Source: Diadema setosum (lineage: Eukaryota; Echinodermata; Echinoidea; Diadematoida; Diadematidae). Taken from it: 64,000 bases of DNA. Made by a program: the position numbers and the translations under genes. The stretch is taken from NCBI GenBank assembly GCA_033980235.1, contig CM067062.1:4856696-4920695 (forward strand). The letters are read 5' to 3'. This document shows positions 13,625 through 26,121 of this stretch, piece by piece (position 1 is the stretch's first letter; every line of letters begins with the position of its first letter). The notes beneath the pieces were generated by a model. It was not told the origin of the DNA. It ran no database searches and saw only the letters and a program-made list of their open reading frames with translations.

Positions 13625-13682
13625 TGTGATAATGGAGATGGTTAAATTAACATTGTGATAATGGAGATGGTTAAATTAACAT
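13625..13682 (+). repeat. 29-bp perfect tandem duplication
   Basis: The 29-base unit starting TGTGATAATGGAGATGG occurs twice without gap at 13625 and 13654. Confidence 0.85.
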
Positions 13683-14004
13683 TGTGTAATGATTTGCATT
13701 TTTCTATAATTTTGACTAACATAAAGCTGCTTAGATTTAAAGTACAGATGTAGATAAAGATTTAAAATTGCTTCTCCCACACGCAGCTGCTAGAAGGCAT
13801 GCATTCTGTCAGCTGACAACATGTTCCACTTCTTTCTTTCTTTTTTTCTCTTTCTCTGCCAATTTAGAACTCTCCAAATAATGTTGTGTAATAGGGCTTC
13901 CTGCCACTTCCTTTCCAGTACATAAATCGCTTCTATTTGTGGACTCTAAACAGCATTGTTTTTCCTGCCTTTGGTGTGCACAGACCAGGTAGAGGAAACC
14001 AGCC

Positions 14005-14475
14005 ATGGTGTTACTAACAGAGATCGCGGTCCCAAACATGAACTGCGAACTCTGCAGCCGAACAATTGAGATCGAACTGGGTAAGCTTCCTGGGGTCGCA
14101 GCAGTGAAAACGTCGCTACCGCAGAGGAAGGTTGCCATCTCCCACGATTGTATGCTCACGTCGGCAGAGGCAGTGGCAAGCGCCGTGGACAGCCTGGGCT
14201 ACATCGTGGCTAAAGTGAAGACAACGGGGGCAGATCCGATGACCAGGGGGAAGGGGCAGGCTGGAGGCGATGGCGGTGAGGGGGCGTGCTGCAAGTCACC
14301 CCCTGCTAGGGAAGGAAGCGACAGAGAAGGTTGGAAAGATGGAGAGAGTGTCTGGAGTCCACAGGCTGTAGAGACTGTGCAGACTGACTTTGAGGATTCG
14401 GAAGCTGAAGGAAAATTGGTGCCAGAGAATGGAGCTGGACATGCACAGTGTGAACGCTTCAACTTGATCATTCAG
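14005..14475 (+). CDS. ATP7: ATP7 exon 1 (first coding): HMA domain 1 and linker
   Basis: Encodes residues 1-157. Residues 3-70 form HMA domain 1 with a metal loop MNCELC, the copper-binding cysteines being C14 and C17. Residues 71-150 are a low-complexity Gly/Glu/Ser linker; the last residues begin HMA2. The ATG lies in a good context (GCCATGG) with an in-frame TAG at 13990-13992, so the protein starts here. A pyrimidine-rich acceptor ending at 13983 (TGTGCACAG) suggests the exon begins at 13984 and that a non-coding first exon lies upstream. Donor GTGAGA at 14476, phase 0. The following intron (14476-15451) shows no repeat or gene that I recognise. Confidence 0.93.
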
Positions 14476-17400
14476 GTGAGAATTTGTAACATTTCTGCAG
14501 ATCCAGAACATCGTTCTTTCCAGCCCTTTCTAGAATGCTGTCATGTTTTTGGAATGTAACAAAATGTGTCTCTTACACCAAATTGATAGGAGTATTGAGT
14601 TGATAATGTGTGCACCAGTCTGCTGAAGCCATATTGGCATGTTACATCCTGCCCTGCGAGGAGAATGGAAAATAACTATTCTCTCGATGACAGTTACCCA
14701 AAAGAGCTTCCATGTTGTAATGGTATAGAATGCACAAGATAAAGTGTGAGAGGTCTCTGCCAAGATTTTACGATGAGTTTTCCTTTGCGAAAATGTCTCT
14801 TGACATCTCATATATCTTGGATGACGAGAGATAGATGTTTCTGTCAACTTTTAGGAACAGCTGAGAAAACAAAAGGAGGAAGTGAATTGAATAACTCGAT
14901 CTCCTAGCAGGCTTGTTTGATGTGATAGCATTCCATCCTCTGGAAGCACTCGCATTTCTTGAGTAGGCACAATTCCAAATGAACCCTTATCAAATTCATA
15001 GAAATGCCAGTGGTATCAATAACAGAATACTGTTTTAAGCATATGAGTGTATATTATTGAATGTAAATACATCAAGTGGTACCAAGGCTAATGTAAAGGC
15101 TACCAACCAGTGCAGATTAAACAAATAATAATGATAAGTTGATGCAGGATGAAAAAATTGATGATCAATGGCAAAAGTCATATTTTTGTCAAGAATGTAA
15201 AATTTAGCTTACTAAGCATGCTGAATCATTTTTCTAAAACAAATATGTACAATGTAGCTTTCACTTCAGAAACACTTTCTCATTCTTGATGGAGAAAAAA
15301 CAGACTTGATATGTACCAAATATTGTTTTGAAGGGAGCATACCAAATATTGTTAAACATGATAGTTGGCAGCCATGTTAATTTAGCAGTAAATACAGATC
15401 AGGTTTTACTCACATTATATTCTTAATGTTTATGCGGTATAAACAACTTAGGTGGAGGGAAAATTTTTAAGAGGAAATCAGCTGCCCGCCTGTGTCTTGG
15501 AGAAGGTTCGCGAGTGTCCCGGAGTGATGAGCCTGAGTGTCTCAAGCGATGGCGCCCTTCATGTCATCCATGATCCCCAAAGTGTAACAAGGAGCGCCGT
15601 GATGGGTGTCATTGAGAAGCTGGGATATGGGTCAAAGGTCAGAGAAGGTGAGAATCTCAGTGGATTTTGCAGAGTATTATCATGTAACTAGTTATGGAAT
15701 GCAATTTGCGCTATAAACATAGTCATGTTTTTGCTTTTACAGCCATGCATTTCTTTCTATGTTTATTATCTATTAGTTTGTTTATTGTAGTTTTGACCCA
15801 ATATTTCAACATTTTGACTGCAACTGTTTGGTGTATTTAATGAAAAAAAAAAGCGATTTGAATCCTGTCAAATTATAGTAGTTTTGCTGTGGAAACAGAT
15901 ATGTATATTTGAGTGGAATTTTATGCTCGTGACTTGATTTTTGCAAAAAAACTTGCATTTTTTAAAATTGTGTTTCATTTTTTTTTGTAGTTTTTGTTTT
16001 TCACCTGTATTCCTATTTCTCATGCTTCCAAAAGCAAATATTGTAGTGCCTCCAGTTGACTCATCCAGAGTATTAAAACAAAGCAGTTATTTGTACTGAT
16101 TTTCATAATGAGATGGACGTTGATGTTTCGTGGGATATTCAGTTTCTTGCCCACAGCAACCTTTCCTTGTACAGTGTACCATATCACATTTTCCTGGCCT
16201 CGGAATCTTTAGTGTATTTATCCACACTGACACCAGGTCACCACATAGTTTTCTTCTCTGAGACATGTTTAAGTTCTCGTTATAGATGTAGAAATACAGA
16301 AATGAATTCAGAGCATGCATTGTATACTGCAGCCGTTTTGACTTGAAAGTTACAAGAGGAGGAATCATGAACTGTCAGTAAATCTAGTCAACTGGACTTA
16401 ACTTGTAATTTTAGCGACGTTTCATGTCCTCTCCGGGACGCTTCATCAGGCCGATGAAGCATCTCGGAGAGGACGTGAAAACGTTGTTATTCCAAATTAC
16501 AACTGTGAAAGTCCAGTTGACTAGATTTACTGATATAGTTCATGAGATGTACTTTACCTGGATGACTGAGAACATTCACAAGAAAAGGAATATGTCCAGA
16601 GTGCACCATGAGGTTCAGACATAATAATGTACCACAAACTCCTTGACCATGTGTGTGCATCAAAAGCTGTCGCAGCCCGCCACTGGAGAGGACGTGGTGC
16701 AAGGGGAACACCAGATGAACTCTGCCGTTTGCTTGGTAACACGCTGAAACCATGTGTAGTCTGTTGGTGTATAGAAGTACAGAGTCAGTCGTGTTATTTT
16801 AGTTTGGTGGTATTCATGTGAAACCTGTGGTGGTGTTGTAGTGTAGATATTCTTTGTGTGTAATAGGTGTTTGACACATGGTTTGTGAAACCTGTAGTTG
16901 CATTTCTGTGTTTCTCTCTGTGTTGTGTGTTGTGTTTAATAGAATGGTGGTCAATATTTCAACCTGTAGCTTTTGGTGTTCTTTGTGAGTTACATACAAT
17001 GTATGGTGTTGGTAAATTCATTTTCATGTTGTATATTTACAGTACTGTAGTACACAAATGAGACAGAATTGTGAGTGCTCCGCATTGATGCAGTGCAAGT
17101 GCAAGTGCAAGTGTATCACAGCACATTCTTTGATTCATATAAAGGTGTAAGGCAAGTTTACCATTTACGATAATTAAAGATGTACTCATACATCTCATGC
17201 CAGCACTGTATCGAGTGAGCACTACATGTCACCCAGAGCAGCCTGTAAAGCTACAATGTAGTGTGACTTTCACAAAGTGTATAGTGCACATTTACAGCTG
17301 GCTTAAAATCTGCTTAAAAATGAGAGGGGAAAAATTTTACACTGGTGTATAACATGAAACATATCACTGACTTTATGCAAAGAGCATGCAGTCAAGCATG

Positions 17401-20400
17401 TCTATGAGTGACTTAATGTTTTGCACTACTGCTGTTCCACGTGCATGTCATACAAAATTTAATGCATGCTCACGTGACCTGAATACGCATTTGCCATCTA
17501 CAAACGTAGGCTATGTTTGTGATCACTTTGTAAAGTGCATCTTACTGTCCATGCATGAAATGTAGTATCAGTTGTCTCTGCACATACTTTCCAGATGTTT
17601 TACTTGTATTTTTTAGAAGATCTTTTCCTATAAAGAAGTCTCTTCACAGTGTTATCATTGGGAAGGCTATGTCACTGTATTTGGAATTTGCAGTTGCAGT
17701 AGCATTTACTGTAAAAACCAGGAATATTTGGGGCATGAAATTTTTGCTTTATTGGAGCTGACGGCCTTTTTTGCAGCATGAAATTTTCTCAAATTGCCAC
17801 TGGCATTCAATGCATATAATTTAGACAAGAACTCACGTGTCTACTTTCATTTCATGAAATTTGCAAATGTTTCAAGCACAAGGAAATTTGTGGTTTTGCA
17901 GTATATTGGCAGCAAGACTGATTGGGGTCTATTTGATATTTGTTTACATCATATAGATGTAGGCTTTTGTCGTATGAAATTGAGCAAAAACTAATAAAAT
18001 TGTTACCTAAGATAGCTTTGTCTGCTTGCTGAGAAGAAATCTATTGATTGTAATTGAAGTCCATGTGATGCCAAAACTTTCAAGGCAATATTGCTACCAG
18101 TGAGGTGATATGAATCCTTCACTGTATACATGTTTTGCTGTTTATTTTTTATTATGCCTCCGCCACGAAGTGGTGCCGGAGGCATTATGTTTTCGGGTTG
18201 TCCGTCCGTCCGTACGTACGTCCGTACGTCTGTACGTCCGTACGTCCGTACGTCCGTACGTCCGTACGTCCGTACGTCCGTCCGCTTTCGTTTACGCGAT
18301 AACTTGAGTAATATTTACTGGAATTTTACCAAACTTGGTCCAAGTATGAAGTATGATGGGGCAACGATTTGATAAGATTTTGGGTGAAATCGGCTAAAGG
18401 TCAAAGGTCAAAGGTCAAGGTCAAATCATGAAATTGTATCCGTTTACGCGATAACTCAAGACTGTATGGAGCAAATTTCACCAAACTTTGTTGGAGGATG
18501 ATGTATGATGGGACAATTACTTGATTAGTTTTTCAGTGAAATCGGACAGAGGTCAAAGGTCAAAGATCAAGGTCAAATCCTAAAATTTATCTGTTTATGT
18601 GATAACTCAAAACTGGATGAAGCAGCTTTCACCAAACTTGGTCCAAGGATGATGTATGATGATACAATTAGTTGAGTAGATTCTAGTGACATTGACAAGA
18701 GGTCAAAGGTCAAAGGTCAAAAGGTCAAGGTCAAATGCTAAAAATGTTGCTATTTCCCCCATATCTATGCAATGCCCGCATTTATTTTCTTGAAACTTAG
18801 TGTAGACATGTACTACTGCATAAGGATTCTCCAGAGAGAGTTTCATGTCATAAGGTCAAAGGTCAAAAGGTCAAAGGTTAGGTGAAAATGTTGCAATATC
18901 ACTTTTCTCGCAAATGGTTCAATGTATCTTCATGGAACATGGTACATATGCATGCACTGACTGGCAGGGATTATCTAGGGAATTTAGGGGTCATGGGTCA
19001 ATAGTCAGGGGTTCAAAGGTCAAGGTCAACTCCTCAAAATGTTACTACTGTATTTCCCTCATACATGTATACTAGTATATGCAATGATTGCATTATTAGT
19101 TTTAAAAGTGTTTAATATATGTACATGTATTACTTGATGGAGATTCTCTTGGAAATTTCCAGCCAGAAGGTCAAAGGTCAAAGGTTAAGGGTCAAAGGTC
19201 AGGTTTAAATGAAAAAAAAATATATATTTTGTACTGTAATTACACTCTTTCTTCATACCTTGAAAATTATACTCAATGCATAAACTTATAATAAGGTCGG
19301 TCAGAAGTCAAGTAAAAATTTTCAATTCCCCAAATATTTGTACCTGCACTCTTTAATAGACAATTATAGCAAACCCAGTTCGTGGAAAGTGAACATTCAA
19401 GATATTTCTGACAAACCTGTTATTTCGATATTTTGCCAGTTATGTGAAACTGTCATCACACATTGTCAAGACATTGTACTATACACCTATTGGGAGAATC
19501 ATGCATTATGGCGGAGGCATCAGTCGCCGTAGCGACATTTCTAGTTAGTGAATATTTTTTCTGTTTTAGTTTAACAAGGAAATTAAACCATTGCACTTCT
19601 CTTTTCTGGCAAGTATCAAAGGTGTATGAAAGTTGACATTCTGCAAATCCGCATTTGATTTGCAAGATTGAAACACATTGGACACACATACACACAAAGC
19701 CCTGTATCTTTATTCTTTTCCATATCCCCTAAGAAAATAGTGAATCTTACACGAAATTGGAATGGTCAAATGCCTGTCTGAAACAGTAAATCTCATACCT
19801 GCAAGCTTGATAGTTTATTTATTTATTATCACTATTTCATTTGACACATAGGACTTGAATTTGCAATGAATTTTGTGCTTTGCCTAATGTGTCTGCTTCT
19901 CAGTGTTAATAACAAAAAAGTAGCTTTGATAGTGTGTTCATGATTTACAAGGGCACAAACACCAGTTGAATGAGAGCTTATTTTGCCTGTGAGTGATGCA
20001 AGCAGAGTTGGGTTATCTGGGTGGAAAGTGTTTTTTTTTTTAACCCTTTAGCAACTGGAGATTCCGTACACAATGGCCTATCGTTTCCTGGAAGGTATCC
20101 CAGCAATATTACTCTCATTTCGACAACTTTCTAAATTATTTTGATTAGGTCACTGCATGTTTATTTTTATTTTTTTTGTAAGTTATGTTGATTTGCAACC
20201 TGTCAAGATTTTACCAAGAGACTTGCTTGTCGCAGAAATAGTTCTGACATAATTTTGTTGACCTTTGACCTCTTTCAAAATTTATATATTCTATATGAAA
20301 ACAATAATAGCAGTAAAGCATAAAACTATAAAAGAGTAGACGGGCGGATTTTGGCGGTTTAGGTACTAATAGGTGAAGCTGTACTATGATTGTCAAATCA

Positions 20401-23101
20401 TATTAAAAAAATATTGTCATACAGTGACATATGCAGATGACTTATACCTTGTTCTAAAATTTGTCATTTTTAATTCATTGATTCCCCGCCACCCCCCTTA
20501 CTTCCTAATGCCAAGGTAGTATTCCTTGATCTAGATCTCAAAGTCTGTAGATTTGTTGTTTTGTGTTCAAGTAACTTTTACCATGACATATATCTGCATG
20601 TTATGTTCTCCTTGTAGCTCAGGGTATTATTCCACCAATAAAATGTACTATTCCCATATATGTGAATGTTTCTAGTAAGGAGTTGCAGTGCCTTGTTTAC
20701 ATATAATGATCTGTGCATGCATTGTGGGTGAGTCATGTCTTGTAATATTATTTGGAGGTAAGTACTACATGGTAATCTTATGACACAAGAGGGCAGTATA
20801 TGCTAGTACAGTATAGATTCCCCTTGTAAAGTATTGAAACCAATCCCTCATCTTCACATGGAAACAAGTGGAGTATTACATATATGGAGATGTCTATGAA
20901 TATTATTATTATCATTATTATTATTTCTTTTATTATTTTTTTATTGTTGTGATGATGATTATCATTATTATTATTATTATTACTATTATTGTTATTATTT
21001 GTGAAGTGTTTTTGAGGAGCAGCATTTCTCAATATGGTATTCTCATTCGTGATAGTAATGAATTCCATGTGCCTCATCTGAAATATCCTTCCTGTGAAAA
21101 TGCTATTTTTTGTGCTACACTGCACTAGTGGATATGCACAGATTAGACTGTGAATTAGGGTAGCCATTCTCAGACTCTGACAGGTGATCTTCCCACTATA
21201 CTTTGTTATTTTATACTTACTTGCTGACTTTACTTGCCTACTTCAGTGTTGGTGGCCATCATACTTTTGAATTTCTTTGAAAGTAAACAAACTGGCAGGC
21301 ATTTTTACCAGTATAATGATCTTGGGGTGGGGGGGGGGGGGGGGGGGGAACATTATAATTTGCTGTGTAAAACAGGTGGCTTCTGTAGACAGGTAGTCTT
21401 AAAACAGGTTTGACACACTTTGATCAGCTAAACTTGGTTCTAGAAGTTTCGTCTAGACATTGAAATTTGATGGTGTAGATATCATTCCTTCATATTCCTT
21501 CCATGAGACTGTCATTTTGCCTTGTGAGAATTGATAATAATAGCTCTTGGCTACTTGTATAGCGTACAGGTCCACCTTTCGGTGCTTATTGCGCTTCTTT
21601 ATTACCTCTGCTAAGGGAGGAGATTATGTTTTCATTACTGTTGGTTTGTTTGTCCATGTGTAAAATAACTCAAAATGTTGTGAACAGATTTGGATGAAAC
21701 TTACAGGAAAGGTTGAGAATGACGCAAGGAATGAATGATAAAATTTTGGTAGTGATTGGGGAATCTTTATGGATTTTTTTATTACGCGCACTAGAGTGCA
21801 TGCTCTAGTTTCTGGTCCAGGGCGAGGCACGCTGCGCAGCTGGCATTGATGACGTAACAAAAAGGCTTCTATTTTGGGAAATCGGGCGATTTTCAGCATG
21901 CATGTATGTGTGGGTAGAAATCACTGATCTCTACGAAAGAACAAATCAGTGGTTGAAATGAGCTGCTTGGCGGAGGTCTGTGCTCTCAGAGTGCTTCTGT
22001 AGTTATGAAATGCAATTATGCAATTATGTGTCATCTGAGAATCAAAAAGGAATATGCTTTACAATGGACCTGGGTCTCAGCAGATGCTGCTAAAACCAAA
22101 TCATGTATTGCTCCATAGACATATTACCAAGGATGGACGAAAAGAACACAGTTCATGATCAGATCAATTTTTATGGCATTTAAAGGAAACGTGTTGAATA
22201 CATGTCATGATAAACTCTATTCTCGTTTTCTTTAATGAGCCTCACTATGGGAGGAACAGAGGGGGCTGCTGCAATGTTCATGTAAAAGTTCTATATTTTA
22301 GATAGATGTCTGATACTGATTACACATACACTGTAATCAAGCTATTCCTACATATTCAAAAAGATAATGCATTGAGAGTTAAGGCACCATTTGTTTTGTT
22401 TTAATTTTTGTGTTAAAATGTTGGATGGTAAAAACATTTACATTTGCAATCAGGATGTGTCATAATTTTATGCTTATGTACATATAAAATGGCAGTTTTC
22501 AACCTTTCAGCGTTAATCACTTCACCTATTCCATGAGAATAGTTATTGACCATTTCTAGACCTGTGCAATTTTATAGCATGCCATTGGATTAAACAAGCA
22601 CTGTTAACTCCGCTCATAACTTCCTACCTTTAACCACCCCACTTTACTGGCACTATTAAAGCAAACTGTGACCCTGATCTCTATATGTTGATCTGTGTGT
22701 GCTAACAATGATGCTGGTTAACATCTCTATCATTACCACTGGTGACTTGTTTGTAGGAGATATCAATGAGATTTTGAGGAGGCAAACCTCAAAAGGGTTA
22801 AATTGGGAAATTTATAGGCATTGTGCTGAGACACATATGGGAGGGCATAGTATATATATGTTAGATGAGGGCATTTTCAGCATTGATTATGGACATTACA
22901 TTCAGAGTAATTTTTGTGACTTTGTGCGCTTATTTCAGTAACTCAGCATGATCATTCTAAACCCAGTCATGGTTTATTGTAACCTGGTCATCCTGAAGTG
23001 TTTATAGTCTGAGTTTTGAATTCTAGCATTCGATACAAAATTTGACCCTGTAGCTCGTATATTTTCTGATCATTGCAGATTTTTGACTTTTAGGAAAGGT
23101 A

Positions 23102-23133
<32 letters not shown>

Positions 23134-25219
23134 GAATTGTCCATATGTTGTACAACATTTTTTGAGACCTCTGTATTTGGGATTGCATATTGTCAACAGA
23201 AGGTCATCTAGACTCATATGGCTTGTGTACATGTACAGGTATGCCATGTACTGGAGGGAAATATTGCTCATAGCAGTGTGTCATGTGTTTTGTGCAGCTA
23301 GGATTGCTATTAAAGCTGAAACATACAAAATGTAGTTCTCAGAAGGGCTCCAACTTAATCTCCCACCATTTGCACTTTGCTTGCAATCTATCGAAAGACT
23401 CTGCCAAGAAACTTCCCCGGCTGACACGATTGGCTAGGATGATGAGTTGTTTTGGAGCATTTTGAGATCAAAATTGTGAAATAATAACAGTCGGTGTGCC
23501 TGACAGTTTTTCCGGGAATGCCCTCCCTGTAGTGGTTCCACATGCAGATAGAATGTTAATTCTATAGTATGTGATGATTGAAAAGCACCCTAGCAGTTAG
23601 TATTGAATCGCATGTCACCACAAACAAGTTGAGCATTTGATTCACTCTCATGATATGGATACTGAGCACTATGGCCAGATATTGTAATCGATGAAAACAA
23701 TTTAAAAATACCACGTAGCAACCATGATTGGAAATGCTCTGAGAATGCAATATTTCTGGCACAACTTTTGGATAATACTTTACATTTCATAGTTATCCCC
23801 ATGTGAAATTGTGTTATCACAGCATTGATTCACACATTTGTGAGGCATTATGTCTTCATTTTACAGCTATAAAATATGATCAGCAATTTTTCCTCCTGCA
23901 GTCATATGGACAGTATGATTTTTTTACCTTAGTCACAAAAATGACACTGAATTGACCATTGCTTGGCCCTTGTTTGATGGCTAGCATTACTATCGATCTG
24001 CAAACTCATGAAGCAAGTTACTATATTATTTGCCTACATGCCAGTCAAGTATGAATTTGGTTTCATCATCTTTCATACCTCTGTAGTATACTACATCCCC
24101 ATGAAAGCCTGCTAAAAGTCATTGAAGCTTGATTTACTTTTTTTTTTCGTAGAATTCTGTATACTATGAGCTTCTGTATTAAGTTTTTCCCGACTTGAAA
24201 AAGAAGAAATGAGAAAGGGGAACAAAGAGAAAAATTGAGCAAGTGGACCACAGAATGGTCATAAAGCCGCAAGAAAAACAAACGAAAGGCATCTTTTTAA
24301 AGAAAATGGGCTCTGAAATTTAGACACGGTTACAAGGTGTGAGTTGGGAAATTGGAAGATTCTAGAACATCACAACATATCAAACCTGCTTCATACAAAC
24401 TGAAAAAGTGTGGAATGTCATTGGCATTGCGTAGAGTTTTGATAGTGGACAGGAGGCAAGTGAAGATATCAACATTTTGTATAGTAGTACGGTATTACAA
24501 GGATCAAATTTCTTACTTTTCAGCCTAAAGGCACTAAACTTTGCATTTTTTTTCTTGATTTGAATGTCTGCAACTCTATGGCCCGAATTCACGAAGGTGG
24601 TACAAATTAAACCATGGTTTAAACCATGGACAAAAACCATGGAGCTCAAAATGTTGCATGGAATATTTCGTTACGAAATTGGTCATTTCGTCAACAAAAT
24701 GACCGTTTCGTTAATGAAATTATCATTTAGTGGACGAAATGTTCATTTAGTTACAAAATGTTGTCATTTCGTTACAAAATAATCATTTCATCGACGAAAT
24801 GATTGATTTCGTAACGAAATATTCCATGTGACACTTGGCGCTCCATGGTTTTTCTCCATGATTTAAACTATGGTTTCATTTGTACCACCTTCGTGAATTC
24901 GGGCCTAAAGAGGTACAGCTAACATGGTAACGGGTAAGATTAGAAGTCTTCATTGGTTATGTGGATTAACTCCTCATTTGTGTCATTGAGGCCAGATTAT
25001 TTGAAGAGAACAGACAGGAACAAAGAATTAAGACCAGTTAATACAAGATAATCAGCTTTGCCCAAGACCTTGCACCTAATGTCAGACCGAATTTTTTCGT
25101 GGAATGAGAACAAAGAGTTGGATTGGAAACCATTGAGCTTCCTGTTCTCCTTGATAGCCTGCCAAGACACAATGTGTTCAGTTCTCAAAGCTTAGTTTAG
25201 TTTGAAGACCCACTTTTTA

Positions 25220-25250
<31 letters not shown>

Positions 25251-26077
25251 TTTTTTTACTGGCTGTGCAGGCGACCAGTCGAAGGAATTGTTGTGATACA
25301 CCAAAGATGATATCGCCTTCTTCTTTCTTGTGTGTTTTTTTCTTTATTTTTTTTTTTTGATATGTACTACATGATTTAATTCATGTAGAATTCAAGTCAC
25401 ATGTATCCGCAGAACAAATCAAACATATCAGTTAGTTAATATTTCATCCTAGGACTAACTTAGGGTAAAGTTAATTCTTGTGATGTCGATGGGCCTATGA
25501 TATGAATAAATATTACTGTATAAGCTGTTATTTTCGCGTACGGATATTTTCGCAAATGCGGAGGTCACAGCCATTTTCGCGAGGTGTTGTTTTCGCGAAT
25601 TGACACCGACGCTATCATTGATGCATTATTAACCTAGCGCTTGGTGACATTTTTCGCGTGTTGCTAAATTTGTGATCAAACCGTGATTCGCGAAATTCGT
25701 GAAAATCAAACCCTCGCGAAAATAACAGCTTATACAGTACCAGATACATGATGCATAGCCACAAACCTGACTTAATTTTTTCTGCAAAGTTAGTAATAAC
25801 TATGATTATGATAAAATGTACTGAAGATATTGATTATGACTCATCTAAGAAAACTTTACAAAGAGACCTGTGTTTGAGCATTGGACTTATTAGAGTACTT
25901 GAGATCACTTTTTGCTAGGAGGTCTGATAGTTCTGTCCATTTCTTTTGATGCCTGTAGACAGTGGACTGAGAAAACAATCAATGCTCTCATCACACAGAT
26001 GACATTAACAACCTGTGCCTAGTTACAGAGACTAGGCAAGGCAATTAGCACCCCCTTACAATTGTAAAGCTTAGCCA

Positions 26078-26121
<44 letters not shown>

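Larger units (their letters stand above)
9671..13983 (+). other. Probable 5' intron or upstream region of ATP7
   Basis: AT-rich, no coding potential that I can support. It contains T tracts (9811-9861, 11873-11891), two members of the TGTACAGT palindromic repeat family (10931-11330, 13186-13585), a 29-bp tandem duplication (13625-13682) and a CRE-like TGACGTC at about 10567. Otherwise I see nothing. Confidence 0.5.

Noticed and set aside
13809..14471. Minus-strand open frames opposite exon 1
   Set aside because: Ser/Pro-rich antisense shadows of the HMA1 exon.
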